Source of the DNA: CAVQCT01 sp964371785
GTDB taxonomy: Bacteria > Zixibacteria > MSB-5A5 > GN15 > FEB-12
DNA length: 64,000 bases
Direction: 5' to 3'
Assembly (NCBI GenBank): GCA_964371785.1
Contig: CAYJOL010000003.1
Coordinates: forward strand, 124,001 to 188,000
A program made the position numbers and the translations under genes. Below the pieces are notes generated by a model. The model was not told where the DNA came from. It saw nothing but the letters and a program-made list of their open reading frames with translations, and did not search any database. Below, one piece after another: positions 53,303 to 62,782 of this stretch; position 1 is the stretch's first letter, and each line of letters opens with the position of its first letter.

Positions 53303-54520
53303 ATGTCTTTGTTGGTGCTGCTGGTCTTCATTTTTGTTTATTCGGGCATGATTCTGGGCCGCATTCCCGGCCTTGGCCTTGACCGAACCGGTATCGCTCT
53401 GCTTGGGGCGATTATCCTGATTGCCTCAGGGGATATGCCGGTGCAGCAGATGTCCTCGGCGGTAGACCTGCCAACTATAGCGTTGCTGTTTAGTCTCATG
53501 GTTCTCTCGGCGCAGTTCCGCCTGAGCGGGTTTTACGCTGTTGTTGTCCGGAGAATGGCGGTGGCGCCGATGTCGCCAAAGCTTCTGCTCGGATTGCTGG
53601 TATTAGTCGTCGGTGTGCTCTCGGCTTTGCTCGCCAACGATATCGTCTGCCTGGCCGTGGCACCGATTCTTATCGCGGGTTGCGCCCAGCGACAGCTTAA
53701 CCCGAAACCGTTCCTGATTGCCCTGGCTTGTGCCGCCAATGTCGGGTCAGCCGCGACTTTGATCGGTAACCCGCAGAATATCCTCGTCGGACAGGTACTC
53801 AAGCTTTCTTTCTCCCATTATCTCTGGCAGGCCGGGGTACCGTCCCTTATCGGACTGGTGGTTGTCTGGCTGGTGATTGCTGGTATGACCAAGGGCCGAT
53901 GGGAGTTGAAAATGAAAATTCCCCAGATGACGGTTCCGAAGCTCGATGTCTGGCAGACGTCTAAAGGAGCTGTCCTGCTGGTGGCGCTGGTAATACTCTT
54001 CCTGGTCGCTCCGTGGCCGCGCGAACTGATGGCACTGGCCGTGGTCGGTTTGCTGCTTTGTTCCCGAAAGATGCGCTCACGCGAAATGCTGGGCGCGGTT
54101 GACTGGCAGTTGTTGGTGCTTTTTATTTCTTTGTTCGTAGTCAACTTCGTGCTGAACCGGGCGGGATATCTGGGAGACATGAAGGCCTGGTTGTTGAATG
54201 GAGGTATCAATATCGAGCAGCCGGTCTGGCTGTTCAGCCTCTCCGTGGTATTTTCCAACCTCGTGTCCAACGTCCCAACCGTTATGCTCCTGCTGTCATC
54301 GGCCACTCATGGACTGGCCGGGCCGATACTCGCACTGTCGTCGACCCTTGCCGGTAACCTGTTTATCATTGGCTCCATTGCCAATATTATCGTAGTCGAG
54401 GAAGCCGCGCAGCTTGATGTACATATAAGCTGGAGAGACCATGCCCGTATCGGCGTGCCCGTGACGCTGTCCACCCTCGCAATTGCGGCCGGCTGGCTCT
54501 GGTTTTTGTCTTCCTCATGA
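53303..54520 (+). CDS. SLC13/ArsB-NhaD-type (ion transporter superfamily) permease
   Basis: This 405-residue inner-membrane protein has about eleven membrane segments. The duplicated anion-transporter hairpins are visible: LLANDIVCLAVAPIL with VGSAATLIGNPQNILVG in the first half, and FSNLVSNVPTVMLLL with SIANIIVVEEA in the second. Carboxylate, arsenite or Na+/H+ exchange are all possible, and the substrate cannot be deduced. Length and layout fit the CitM/ArsB class. It is a single gene divergent from kmo across 184 bases. Confidence 0.85.
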   Translation: MSLLVLLVFIFVYSGMILGRIPGLGLDRTGIALLGAIILIASGDMPVQQMSSAVDLPTIALLFSLMVLSAQFRLSGFYAVVVRRMAVAPMSPKLLLGLLVLVVGVLSALLANDIVCLAVAPILIAGCAQRQLNPKPFLIALACAANVGSAATLIGNPQNILVGQVLKLSFSHYLWQAGVPSLIGLVVVWLVIAGMTKGRWELKMKIPQMTVPKLDVWQTSKGAVLLVALVILFLVAPWPRELMALAVVGLLLCSRKMRSREMLGAVDWQLLVLFISLFVVNFVLNRAGYLGDMKAWLLNGGINIEQPVWLFSLSVVFSNLVSNVPTVMLLLSSATHGLAGPILALSSTLAGNLFIIGSIANIIVVEEAAQLDVHISWRDHARIGVPVTLSTLAIAAGWLWFLSSS

Positions 54521-54594
54521 GCAAATTCGAATTCAAGGATGAAGATATTCATCTCCGTACTGTAACATCCGGATATAATTAAGATTGAGGTAGT

Positions 54595-55503
54595 ATGACC
54601 AATACGGACCCGCCCGACCATCACGGCGATATAGACAGCTCAAAGGGAACATTCCCGAACGAAACGCTCAGGCTGCTGATAGAGCGCGCCAGTTGTCGCA
54701 GTTTTGCGGATCGGAAGATACCGGAGCAGACAATGCGGCTGATACTGGAGGCAGGCATCCATGCGGCCACCGGCGGCAATCTGCAGCCGTATTCGATTAT
54801 TCGAATCGAAAATGGGTCGACTAAGAAATCACTGGCGGCTCTTAACGAGGATCAAACGTTCATTGCAACCGCCCCGGTCAACCTCTTGTTCTGTATCGAC
54901 TGGCATCGGATACGCCGTTGGGCTGAGCTTGAAATCGCTCCTTTTACGGCGACCGATTCATTTCGACACTTCTGGATATCTATCCAGGATGTCATCATAG
55001 CGGCACAGAATATCTGCACGGCGGCCGATGCCCTTGGTCTGGGGTCGGTTTATGTGGGGACGGTGCTGGAATGTTTTCCACAGCTTCGGAAAATATGTCA
55101 ACTCCCCGACCACGTCTTTCCGGTGGTTTTGCTCAGTCTGGGATATCCGAAAGTGCGGCCCCAACCCAGAAGGAAGTTGGGAGTCGACGTCATCGTGCAT
55201 AAGGAAGTCTACCAGGATCCTTCCGATGAGGACCTGCTAAAAGTCTTCGACGCCAAGTACCCGGAAAGCAGACGCGAAATCACGCCCGAGCGTCTGGTTA
55301 CCATCGCTGAAGTCTGTAAAAAAGCCCACAGCGATGAATTTGCTAATGCCTGCATCGAGCGGATTAAATCGCAGGGATATATCAGCCCGGTACAGAATTA
55401 CTTTGGACTGCACTACCGGGCCGATGAAATGCCCGGTCGAAATGAGTCGTTTCTTGAGACTATGAAGTCTTTTGGGTTCGGGTGGTTTAGCTCGCGTGAC
55501 TAA
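54595..55503 (+). CDS. Nitroreductase-family protein with a C-terminal extension
   Basis: This is an FMN-dependent oxidoreductase. The N-terminal flavin motif IERASCRSFADRKIPEQTM and HAATGGNLQPYSI are typical. LGLGSVYVG with FPVVLLSLGYPKVRPQPRRK gives the second half of the FMN site. The last 90 residues form an extension beyond the usual 200, with a KYPESRREITPERL region and a Tyr-rich end. The substrate could be a nitroaromatic, quinone or enone. GAGG is four bases before the ATG, and a TATAAT at 54574-54579 is too close to the start for a normal leader. It precedes tex by 105 bases. Confidence 0.88.
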   Translation: MTNTDPPDHHGDIDSSKGTFPNETLRLLIERASCRSFADRKIPEQTMRLILEAGIHAATGGNLQPYSIIRIENGSTKKSLAALNEDQTFIATAPVNLLFCIDWHRIRRWAELEIAPFTATDSFRHFWISIQDVIIAAQNICTAADALGLGSVYVGTVLECFPQLRKICQLPDHVFPVVLLSLGYPKVRPQPRRKLGVDVIVHKEVYQDPSDEDLLKVFDAKYPESRREITPERLVTIAEVCKKAHSDEFANACIERIKSQGYISPVQNYFGLHYRADEMPGRNESFLETMKSFGFGWFSSRD

Positions 55504-55608
55504 CCGTGGTTCGGGATGTCGCTCAATTATCGTGGACCCGTTTTCAATTTGATAACTTCGGTTTTGTGCATTATCTTGATAGCGGAATCGAATTGATATG
55601 AGGATAGC

Positions 55609-57762
55609 GTGAACGATATACACTTTTCAATTATCGCCGGTGAACTGAACATTTCCGGTCGCCAGGTTTCGGCGACAGTTGCCCTGCTTGATGACCAGGC
55701 TACTGTTCCATTCATCGCCCGGTATCGCAAGGAGGCCACCGGGAGCCTCGATGAAGTCGCGATTACGTCAATCCGCGACCGGATCGGGCAGCTCCGGGAG
55801 CTTGACAAGCGCCGTGAAGCGATTGTTAAGTCACTGGAAGAGCGGAACCTGCTGACCGATGAGCTGAGCGCGAGGATCGCCGCCGCCGGTACTATGGCGG
55901 AGCTGGAGGATATCTATCTTCCGTTCCGACCTAAGCGACGGACGCGCGCTACAATAGCGAAAGAAAGAGGGCTTGAACCGCTCGCTGAACTCATTTTTGA
56001 TCAGGAAAACATCGACCCTGCGGCCGAGGCTGCTAAGTTTATTGACCCTGAAAAAGAAGTCAACTCGGCTGAAGAGGCGTTGGCCGGCGCCAGAGATATT
56101 ATCGCCGAATGGGTCAATGAAGATGCCGATGCCCGTGCCCGGATGCGCGAGCTCTTTATGTCAAGAGCGCTAATCAAGTCCCGGGTTGTTGTCGGGAACG
56201 AAACCGAGGGGACCAAGTATTCTGATTATTTTGACTGGGAAGAGCCGCTGATCAATGCGCCATCGCACCGGATTCTGGCTATGCGCCGCGGGGAAGCCGA
56301 AGGTATGCTCAGCCTGTCGGTCTTGCCTCCTGAGGACGAGGCTTTGGAGGTGCTTGAAGATATCTTCGTCGTATCAGAAAATGCTGCTTCAGAGCAGGTG
56401 CTTGACGCTGTCCACGATGCCTACAAGCGGTTGCTCGGACCGGCAATGGAAACCGAAGCGCGTGTGGAATCGAAAAAGCTGGCCGACTTCGAGGCCATCC
56501 GTGTGTTTTCGGACAATCTGCTCCAGCTGCTTATGGCCCCCGCTCTGGGGCGAAAAGCGGTTCTGGCCATAGACCCGGGATTTCGAACCGGTTGCAAAGT
56601 GGTCTGCCTGGATGCCCAGGGAAAACTGCTGCAAAACGGCACCATATATCCGCACGGCTCCCAGGCACAGCGGTCGGCCGCCGGCAATGACATCAAACTG
56701 CTCTGTCAGAAATTCAAACCGGAAGTGATTGCGATTGGCAATGGTACGGCCGGTCGGGAAACCGTGGCGTTTATCAACGAACTTGACCTGCCGGGCGATA
56801 TCGCACTTGAAATGGTCAACGAATCGGGGGCGTCGGTCTACTCGGCATCGGAAGTGGCCCGGGAAGAGTTTCCCGATTACGATGTCACCGTTCGTGGCGC
56901 TGTTTCCATTGGCCGCCGGCTCATGGATCCGTTGGCGGAGCTGGTAAAGATAGACCCCAAGTCGATCGGCGTGGGGCAGTATCAGCACGATGTCGATCAG
57001 GGCGCCCTGCGACAAGGCCTTGATGATATCGTCGTTCGGTGTGTCAATGGTGTGGGAGTCGAAATTAACACGGCCAGCAAGCAATTGCTGACCTATGTAT
57101 CCGGGCTGGGCCCGGTGCTGGCTCAGAATATCATTGAGTTCCGGAACGAGCATGGTCCGTTTTCCTCGCGCGATTCGTTTCTGAAAGTTCCCCGGTTAGG
57201 GCCGAAGGCGTTCGAGCAGGCGGCTGGATTCTTAAGGATAGCCGATGCCCCCAACCCGTTGGATCGGAGTGCGGTTCACCCGGAGAGCTATTCGGTTGTA
57301 CACGCCATGGCCACCGACCTCGGCTGCACTGTTGCGGACTTGATCCGGGATGAGGCGTTGCGCCAAAAAATCGAATTGAAAAAATATGTCTCGGACAGGG
57401 TCGGAATTCCGACGCTCAAAGATATCATGGATGAGCTGGTCAAACCGGGGCGGGATCCTCGAGCAACCTACGAGACTTTCCGGTTTGATGATGCGGTGAA
57501 GACGATGGACGATCTGAAGGCAGGGATGAAACTTCCCGGGATCGTCACCAATGTCACGGCTTTCGGCGCATTTGTCGATATCGGGGTGCATCAGGATGGT
57601 TTGGTGCACATCAGCGAGCTGGCGGACCGGTACGTGAAGGACCCGTCGGAAGTCGTGAAGGTTCACCAAAAAGTGCGGGTAACGGTGCTGAGCATTGACC
57701 AGCCGCGCAAACGAATCTCCCTCTCGCTTCGTCAAACGCAGGAACCGACGAACCGGAAATGA
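55609..57762 (+). CDS. tex: Tex family transcription accessory protein
   Basis: This cytoplasmic RNA-binding protein has 717 residues. It has the full Tex layout: an N-terminal helical domain (QATVPFIARYRKEATGSLDE), a YqgF-like RNase H fold (AIDPGFRTGCKVVCLDAQG), a helix-hairpin-helix part (VGPVLAQNI with FLKVPRLGPKAFEQAAGFLRI) and a C-terminal S1 domain (GIVTNVTAFGAFVDIGVHQDG). Tex binds nucleic acid and affects transcription in several bacteria. The GTG start has GAGG upstream. It is followed by zwf after 51 bases, possibly on the same transcript. Confidence 0.95.
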   Translation: MNDIHFSIIAGELNISGRQVSATVALLDDQATVPFIARYRKEATGSLDEVAITSIRDRIGQLRELDKRREAIVKSLEERNLLTDELSARIAAAGTMAELEDIYLPFRPKRRTRATIAKERGLEPLAELIFDQENIDPAAEAAKFIDPEKEVNSAEEALAGARDIIAEWVNEDADARARMRELFMSRALIKSRVVVGNETEGTKYSDYFDWEEPLINAPSHRILAMRRGEAEGMLSLSVLPPEDEALEVLEDIFVVSENAASEQVLDAVHDAYKRLLGPAMETEARVESKKLADFEAIRVFSDNLLQLLMAPALGRKAVLAIDPGFRTGCKVVCLDAQGKLLQNGTIYPHGSQAQRSAAGNDIKLLCQKFKPEVIAIGNGTAGRETVAFINELDLPGDIALEMVNESGASVYSASEVAREEFPDYDVTVRGAVSIGRRLMDPLAELVKIDPKSIGVGQYQHDVDQGALRQGLDDIVVRCVNGVGVEINTASKQLLTYVSGLGPVLAQNIIEFRNEHGPFSSRDSFLKVPRLGPKAFEQAAGFLRIADAPNPLDRSAVHPESYSVVHAMATDLGCTVADLIRDEALRQKIELKKYVSDRVGIPTLKDIMDELVKPGRDPRATYETFRFDDAVKTMDDLKAGMKLPGIVTNVTAFGAFVDIGVHQDGLVHISELADRYVKDPSEVVKVHQKVRVTVLSIDQPRKRISLSLRQTQEPTNRK

Positions 57763-57813
57763 CGTTCGGGACAGCGTGCTCTGCCCAGTCATCATCCCAT
57801 CGAAAGGAAAGCG

Positions 57814-59304
57814 ATGAGTAATTTCACTGTCCAGAATATCGACTTTAACATGGTAATCTTTGGCGCGTCCGGCGACTTGACTCATCGTAAGCTCGTTCCG
57901 GCCCTGTACAACTTGTTTCTCAAGCAGCGGCTTCCGGCCAATATCCATATAGTAGGGTTCGCCCGACGCGAGTACACCGACGACAGCTTCCGCGAAACCC
58001 TTCGTCAGGGGCTCAGGGAGTTTTCGGACGACACCTATGATGATGCCTCGTGGGCAAAGTTCGCGCCAAGAATTCAGTACTGCTGTGGTGATTTGAACAA
58101 CCGCGAGGACTTTGTGAAATTGCAGAATCTGTTGAAAAAGCTGGAACAACGTCCGGCCGACCGCCTGTATTATCTGGCGATTGCCCCCGAGCAATACACC
58201 ACGGTTGTCGATCTGCTCGGTTCCTGTGGAATGTCTCGAGCCGCGGACGGCTGCCGCAACATTATAGTGGAGAAGCCGTTCGGTATGGATTTGCGCTCGG
58301 CGGGCGAGCTGAATCAGGAAGTTCACAAGGTATTTCAAGAAGATCAAATCTACCGCATCGATCATTATCTCGGCAAGGAGACGGCCCAGAATATCCTCTT
58401 TTTTCGATTCGCCAACACGATTTTTGAACCGATCTGGAATCGCCGGTATGTCGACAGCGTCCAGATAACCGTTGCCGAGGATGTCGATGTCGGTCATCGG
58501 GCCGGTTACTATGATAAATCCGGCGTGCTCAGGGATATGTTCCAAAACCACCTCATGCAGTTGTTTACTCTTATTGCGATGGAACCGCCCGCGTCGTTTC
58601 AGGCTGACACGCTTCGAAATGAAAAGGTGAAAGTACTCTCAGCGGTGCAGCCGGTCAGGATTGAGGACACGGTGCGGGGACAATACGACGGCTATCTTGA
58701 TCATGAGCAGGTGGCGCCCGGTTCGCAGACGCCGACCTTTGCCGCACTGAAGGCCTATGTCAACAATTGGCGTTGGAAGGGGGTGCCGTTCTATCTTCGG
58801 AGCGGAAAAGCGCTGGCGGCCAAAACCAGCCACATTTCTGTGATCTTCCAGCGACCGCCGGTCGTCATGTTCGGACTGGAGACCGAAAAGCAGCTGACCC
58901 CCAACATACTGAGTATGTGCATTCAGCCGGATGAAGGGATTCACCTGAAATTTGAGACCAAGGTGCCGGACACCGCGGAAGAAACCAGGTCAGTTGACAT
59001 GGAATTCCATTACCGGTCGTCGTTCAAGGACAAGCGGTTGCCGGACGCTTACGAACGGCTGTTACTGGATGCTATCAAAGGCGATGCATCGCTGTTCGCC
59101 CGCGATGACGAAATCGAATCATCCTGGCGGCTGGTCGACCCTATAATTGAGGGTTGGAGCGGGCCGGATGCTCCACCGCTGGCTCGGTACGCCCGTCAAA
59201 GCTGGGGTCCTCCTGTCGCCGATGAGCTCCTGGCTCGTAGCGGGCGCGAGTGGCGACTGGGTTGCGGACCGCGTGAGCACGCCGAAGGCGAAACAATCTC
59301 GTGA
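57814..59304 (+). CDS. zwf: Glucose-6-phosphate 1-dehydrogenase
   Basis: The enzyme oxidises glucose 6-phosphate to 6-phosphogluconolactone with NADP+, opening the oxidative pentose phosphate pathway. The coenzyme motif FGASGDLTHRKLVPALYNLF is at 16-35. The substrate and active-site signature RIDHYLGKE lies near 180-188. The protein of 496 residues is full length. AAAGGAAAG stands upstream of the ATG. No 6-phosphogluconolactonase or gnd gene is present beside it, so the rest of the pathway must be elsewhere. Confidence 0.96.
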   Translation: MSNFTVQNIDFNMVIFGASGDLTHRKLVPALYNLFLKQRLPANIHIVGFARREYTDDSFRETLRQGLREFSDDTYDDASWAKFAPRIQYCCGDLNNREDFVKLQNLLKKLEQRPADRLYYLAIAPEQYTTVVDLLGSCGMSRAADGCRNIIVEKPFGMDLRSAGELNQEVHKVFQEDQIYRIDHYLGKETAQNILFFRFANTIFEPIWNRRYVDSVQITVAEDVDVGHRAGYYDKSGVLRDMFQNHLMQLFTLIAMEPPASFQADTLRNEKVKVLSAVQPVRIEDTVRGQYDGYLDHEQVAPGSQTPTFAALKAYVNNWRWKGVPFYLRSGKALAAKTSHISVIFQRPPVVMFGLETEKQLTPNILSMCIQPDEGIHLKFETKVPDTAEETRSVDMEFHYRSSFKDKRLPDAYERLLLDAIKGDASLFARDDEIESSWRLVDPIIEGWSGPDAPPLARYARQSWGPPVADELLARSGREWRLGCGPREHAEGETIS

Positions 59305-59550
59305 ATTTCGGCTGGCCGAGAAAATTCGCCTTGCAAACAGTTTTCAAAGTATATAGTATATCGGAGCAATTTGAACGAATGACGGTTCTAATTGTTAAGA
59401 TATAGTATGAACTCAAACCCGACATGTTCAGGATACAACTCAGGTTTATGACACCTGACGACGAACCGCACTTATGCCCGTGCCTAACGGGCACCGGGCT
59501 TGCAAATTATTTCTGCCTCTACATTGTCAGAAACAAAAGAAGGGTGTGCT

Positions 59551-60195
59551 TTGCCGACTGATAGAAGTCCAGTGCAAGAAGCAGCCGTAGACAGGGAGTT
59601 TCTGGCTATAGATTCGCGCGACGCTTTCTATGTGAATCTGGCCGGTGACTACGGTTATCTCGAACTCCCGTACTATCTCTCGCAGGATGCGGAAAACAAC
59701 GGACATATCGTTCATCCTACCTGTCAGGAGATGCTTGACGCCTACATCACCCCGATCATGCTGGCCAAGGCCAGAGTACTCGGAGTTCCGATCTCGGAAT
59801 ACTACATCACGAACGGTTATTTTGAAGCGCCGGTCATAGTTGATACGGCCAATCCGTTCATGCTGAGAAGCCGCATCGTGCTCAAGCAATCGCTGCAGTC
59901 GCGGGTGGCCAAATCTATGACGCGCAACTATACATACGCCATTTGCTGCCAGGAACTTCCCGCGGGCTCTCAGGTCAAGTACTTCCGGTCGGTCTACGGC
60001 TGGTGCCAGTACGAACGGTTCCGCGCCGTTTCCGAGCAGGTGTGGACGAAATTCGGCATACCGTTGGCCAAGGTCCGCGTGATTATTCATCAGGACGGTA
60101 CGATGCTGCTGTCTGATATCGGCCCGCTGCCGTACAGGTCGCTTAACCAGCATGAGCGTGAATACCTGAAAAAGAGGGTACGATGGGAAGAATAG
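59551..60195 (+). CDS. RLAN-type (RimK-associated N-terminal) protein
   Basis: The 215-residue protein matches the RLAN family known to partner RimK-like ATP-grasp ligases. It has LPYYLSQDAENNGHIVHPTCQ (about 45-65), a Cys-rich segment AICCQELPAGSQVKYFRSVYGWCQY and a conserved end (VRWEE). TTG 59551 is preferred because GAAGGG lies just ahead; a TTG at 59500 adds a non-conserved tail. It overlaps the next gene by 13 bases, so the two products are made together. The role is inferred to be substrate presentation or control of the ligase. A GC-rich hairpin-like sequence (59476-59499) sits in the leader. Confidence 0.75.
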   Translation: MPTDRSPVQEAAVDREFLAIDSRDAFYVNLAGDYGYLELPYYLSQDAENNGHIVHPTCQEMLDAYITPIMLAKARVLGVPISEYYITNGYFEAPVIVDTANPFMLRSRIVLKQSLQSRVAKSMTRNYTYAICCQELPAGSQVKYFRSVYGWCQYERFRAVSEQVWTKFGIPLAKVRVIIHQDGTMLLSDIGPLPYRSLNQHEREYLKKRVRWEE

Positions 60196-61067
60196 GCGTA
60201 TACGTTGAGCGCTACACGATAACCCATTCCGAAGAAATGGGTGCTTTGATGAAGTTCGGACAGGTGGCCCGCAAACTGGGACATCACATTGACTACTTGT
60301 TCCGCCCCGACATTTACAAGATTCCTCAGTATGACGCGGTCTTTATCCGAGCGCTGACTGACCCGCTGAACACATCATACATTGCCTCGAGAACGGCGGA
60401 GTTGAACAAGATCCGGGTGCTTGACGATTCCAAGTCGATTTACATCTGCTGTGACAAGGTCAATATGTACCGTCAACTGCAGACTCGCGGAGTGCCGATG
60501 CCGGAGACGGTCTTTCTCAAGGAAAGCGACCTGACGATCCGAAAAGGGATGGAGCTTTTCGACTCATTCGGCGAGCCGCTCGTGCTCAAAGCGCCCAACA
60601 GCAGTTTTTCTATGTATGTGGAAAAAGCGCATACGCCGGAAGAATTCGTGAAGATCGGTAACCGGTTTCTCCGTCGAGCCGACCGGATAGTCGTCCAGAA
60701 GTTCATCCGTTCGGAATTCGATTGGCGGGTGGGTATGCTCGGCGGCCAGGTGCTGTACGTATGTCAATACACCATTCCGAAAAAGCACTGGAAAATCCTC
60801 ACCTATGTGGAGAATGGCAAGCCTATTTATGGTCCGGTAAGGGGTGTCGATGTTGATAAGGCAGATCCCAAGCTTCTCGAAATCGCCTTGGCCGCCGGTG
60901 CGGCGATCGGTTGCGGACTTTACGGTGTCGACCTGAAGCAGGTCGGTGACAGTTATGCGGTTATCGAGGTGAACGATAATCCATCGATCGACAGCGGCGC
61001 CGAAGACCAGAACGCTCCTCAACTCTACGAACGCATCATTCGCTACCTCATGAGTGAATGGGGATAG
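60183..61067 (+). CDS. RimK-like ATP-grasp amino-acid/peptide ligase
   Basis: This ATP-dependent carboxylate-amine ligase has 294 residues. The N-terminal part (RIGVYVERYTITHSEEMGAL, DAVFIRALTDPLNTSYIASR) resembles the preATP-grasp domain. The ATP-binding region has YIASRTAEL, PLVLKAPNSS and VEKAHTPEEFV, then VVQKFIRSEFDWRVGMLGGQ. The metal-binding end is YAVIEVNDNPSIDSGAEDQ. It should form amide bonds, adding amino acids to a protein or making a short peptide. A GAGGG sequence in the upstream gene precedes the ATG. It is flanked on both sides by partners of the same small operon. The substrate is unknown. Confidence 0.85.
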   Translation: MGRIGVYVERYTITHSEEMGALMKFGQVARKLGHHIDYLFRPDIYKIPQYDAVFIRALTDPLNTSYIASRTAELNKIRVLDDSKSIYICCDKVNMYRQLQTRGVPMPETVFLKESDLTIRKGMELFDSFGEPLVLKAPNSSFSMYVEKAHTPEEFVKIGNRFLRRADRIVVQKFIRSEFDWRVGMLGGQVLYVCQYTIPKKHWKILTYVENGKPIYGPVRGVDVDKADPKLLEIALAAGAAIGCGLYGVDLKQVGDSYAVIEVNDNPSIDSGAEDQNAPQLYERIIRYLMSEWG

Positions 61068-61070
61068 CCA

Positions 61071-62192
61071 ATGAGAGGTGATCCCAAGGTTCGAGTGGGG
61101 ACCCTTAAAGATCTCGATGCGCTGGTAGACCTTGAAGAACGTGGATTTGCTTCCGACAGGTTCTCGCGACAGCAGTTTCAATACCTCCTGACAAAGGCCA
61201 ATGCCACCGTCCTGGTGCTGGTTTATCGCCGTAAGGTGGGCGGGACCGCCATCATGCTCTGGCGCAAAAACGTTCCGGTCGGCCGTCTGTACAGCATCAT
61301 TATTGACCCGAATCTTCAAGGCAAGCGCCTCGGCACGATCATGTTGCGGGCATGCGAACGCGAAGCCTCGAAACGCAAGTGCGACGAAGTATCGCTCGAA
61401 GTCAGAAGTGACAACAAACAGGCCATCGGTTTTTACGAAAAACATCAATACAAAGTCGTCGATTCGCTCCCGGGGTATTATTCGGATGGTATGTCGGGTC
61501 TTCGCATGGTCAAATCCCTGCTGGGGCTGGAATCCGGTCAACTTCACCTGAAGATTCCCTACTACAGCCAGACGCTTGAGTTCACCTGCGGCTCAGCCTG
61601 CCTGATGATGGCCTTCAAGCATTTTTGTCCGGAGACAACTCTTAACAGGCTGCTTGAAGTCACCCTCTGGCGTGAATCGACACTGGTTTTCATGACTTCC
61701 GGTATGGGCGGATGCGGTCCGTTCGGGCTTTCGCTGGCAGCCCAGCTGCGAGGCTTCCCGGTCAAAGTAATGCTGTCGCGCGAACAGTCACCCTTCTTTT
61801 CATCGGTCCGCAAGAGCGACAAGCGCCAGGTGATTCGCATCATTCACGATGATCTCAAGGAAAGAGCAATTGGAGCCGGAGTCAGGGTTAAATTTCAGGA
61901 AGTGACATTCAAGGATATCGAACGCGAGATGCACAAGGGTCGGGTTCCCATCGTACTAATCAGCACTTACAGGCTTCACGGCGACCGTGCGCCGCACTGG
62001 GTTGTCCTGACCGGGTTCGACAGCGAGTACGTCTACTTTCATGATTCGTACGAGGGATTTTACGAACACGACCGAAAACTGGCGCAAAATGTCAAAATCC
62101 CCATCGCCGAATTCAATCGTATGAAGCGGTATGGCAAGGACTTGTACAAGTGTGCCCTCTTTATTAGCGGACCGGACAGTTCGCCCCGCTGA
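61071..62192 (+). CDS. Fusion of a GNAT acetyltransferase and a C39-like cysteine peptidase
   Basis: The 373-residue protein has a GNAT domain at about 7-148 (LYSIIIDPNLQGKRLGTIML, then FYEKHQYKVVDSLPGYY). After a short linker a papain-fold C39-like peptidase covers about 163-365. Gln167 (YYSQ) and Cys173 (LEFTCGSAC) form the usual start of the peptidase active site. His in PHWVVLTGFDSE and Asp in VYFHDSYEG complete the triad. Such GNAT-peptidase fusions occur beside RimK-like ligases and may trim and acetylate the ligation product. It starts four bases after the ligase stop. The product is predicted to be cytoplasmic, as there is no signal peptide. Confidence 0.85.
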   Translation: MRGDPKVRVGTLKDLDALVDLEERGFASDRFSRQQFQYLLTKANATVLVLVYRRKVGGTAIMLWRKNVPVGRLYSIIIDPNLQGKRLGTIMLRACEREASKRKCDEVSLEVRSDNKQAIGFYEKHQYKVVDSLPGYYSDGMSGLRMVKSLLGLESGQLHLKIPYYSQTLEFTCGSACLMMAFKHFCPETTLNRLLEVTLWRESTLVFMTSGMGGCGPFGLSLAAQLRGFPVKVMLSREQSPFFSSVRKSDKRQVIRIIHDDLKERAIGAGVRVKFQEVTFKDIEREMHKGRVPIVLISTYRLHGDRAPHWVVLTGFDSEYVYFHDSYEGFYEHDRKLAQNVKIPIAEFNRMKRYGKDLYKCALFISGPDSSPR

Positions 62193-62527
62193 TTCTTCTG
62201 ATTGCCACGCGTTACCCCACTTACCGCTTCTGACAGCAGCGCCACCACTCATTATTACCCTCATTCCGAATCATTGTTCGAACTCTCAGAACACGGAGAT
62301 TTCCCTCCGCGGTGGCTGCGTGATTTGGCCGAACCGGTACATAATATACTGTTTAATAACATGTTATGACTTAAGTTAGAGAAATTTTTAGTTGACGGAT
62401 GCATGATAATGTTGGTTTTGTTAAATGGTGGTCACCGGCCGAAGATCAAGAAAACCGGAACAACCCATGAAACGCCGATGTTAAAGTCGCAAGGAAAGTT
62501 AACCGTGAGACGGCACCAAAATATCCC

Positions 62528-62555
62528 TTGACAACGTAGAGGAGCACCGCATTAT
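62528..62555 (+). promoter_or_regulatory. Possible promoter for the DUF4398-like lipoprotein gene
   Basis: TTGACA (62528-62533) is followed after 16 bases by CATTAT (62550-62555), four of six matches to the -10. The spacing is the same as that of the dockerin-tailed genes. It would give a leader of about 220 bases. Low confidence. Confidence 0.35.
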
Positions 62556-62698
62556 TTCTGCCTTCGTCAGTCTATTTTTTTCGACAGGGTTGAATAGTAA
62601 TACGGAACCAGTAAGAAGGAGTTGTGGAACAAGAAGAACCATACGAGTTGATTCAGCTTTGTTTGAATCTCACCGAAAATTTACAACGTCCTGAGATG

Positions 62699-62730
62699 GA
62701 CCTGTACATGTAAGCCGGACCTGTGCATGT
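62699..62730. repeat. Two 13-base direct repeats in the lipoprotein leader
   Basis: GACCTGTACATGT (62699-62711) and GACCTGTGCATGT (62718-62730) differ at one base and are 19 bases apart start to start. They lie about 50-85 bases before ATG 62783 and could be a regulator-binding site. A run of nine T follows. Confidence 0.45.
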
Positions 62731-62782
62731 CTTTTTTTTTAGAAAAACTTTAATGAGAAACCGGCTGAAAGGACCAAGTATT

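Larger units (their letters stand above)
62193..62782. other. Non-coding region upstream of the small lipoprotein genes
   Basis: No gene is convincing in these 590 bases. A promoter-like pair is at 62528-62555, and a pair of 13-base near-identical direct repeats lies at 62699-62711 and 62718-62730, followed by nine T (62732-62740). The region is AT-rich and gives no tRNA or riboswitch fold by eye. Confidence 0.5.

Noticed and set aside
54574..54579. Perfect TATAAT ahead of the nitroreductase
   Set aside because: It is about 15 bases before the ATG, too close for a normal leader, and no -35 lies at the right distance.
57232..58551. A 439-codon reverse-strand open frame opposite tex and zwf
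   Set aside because: It is antisense to two certain genes, and its translation has no recognisable domain.
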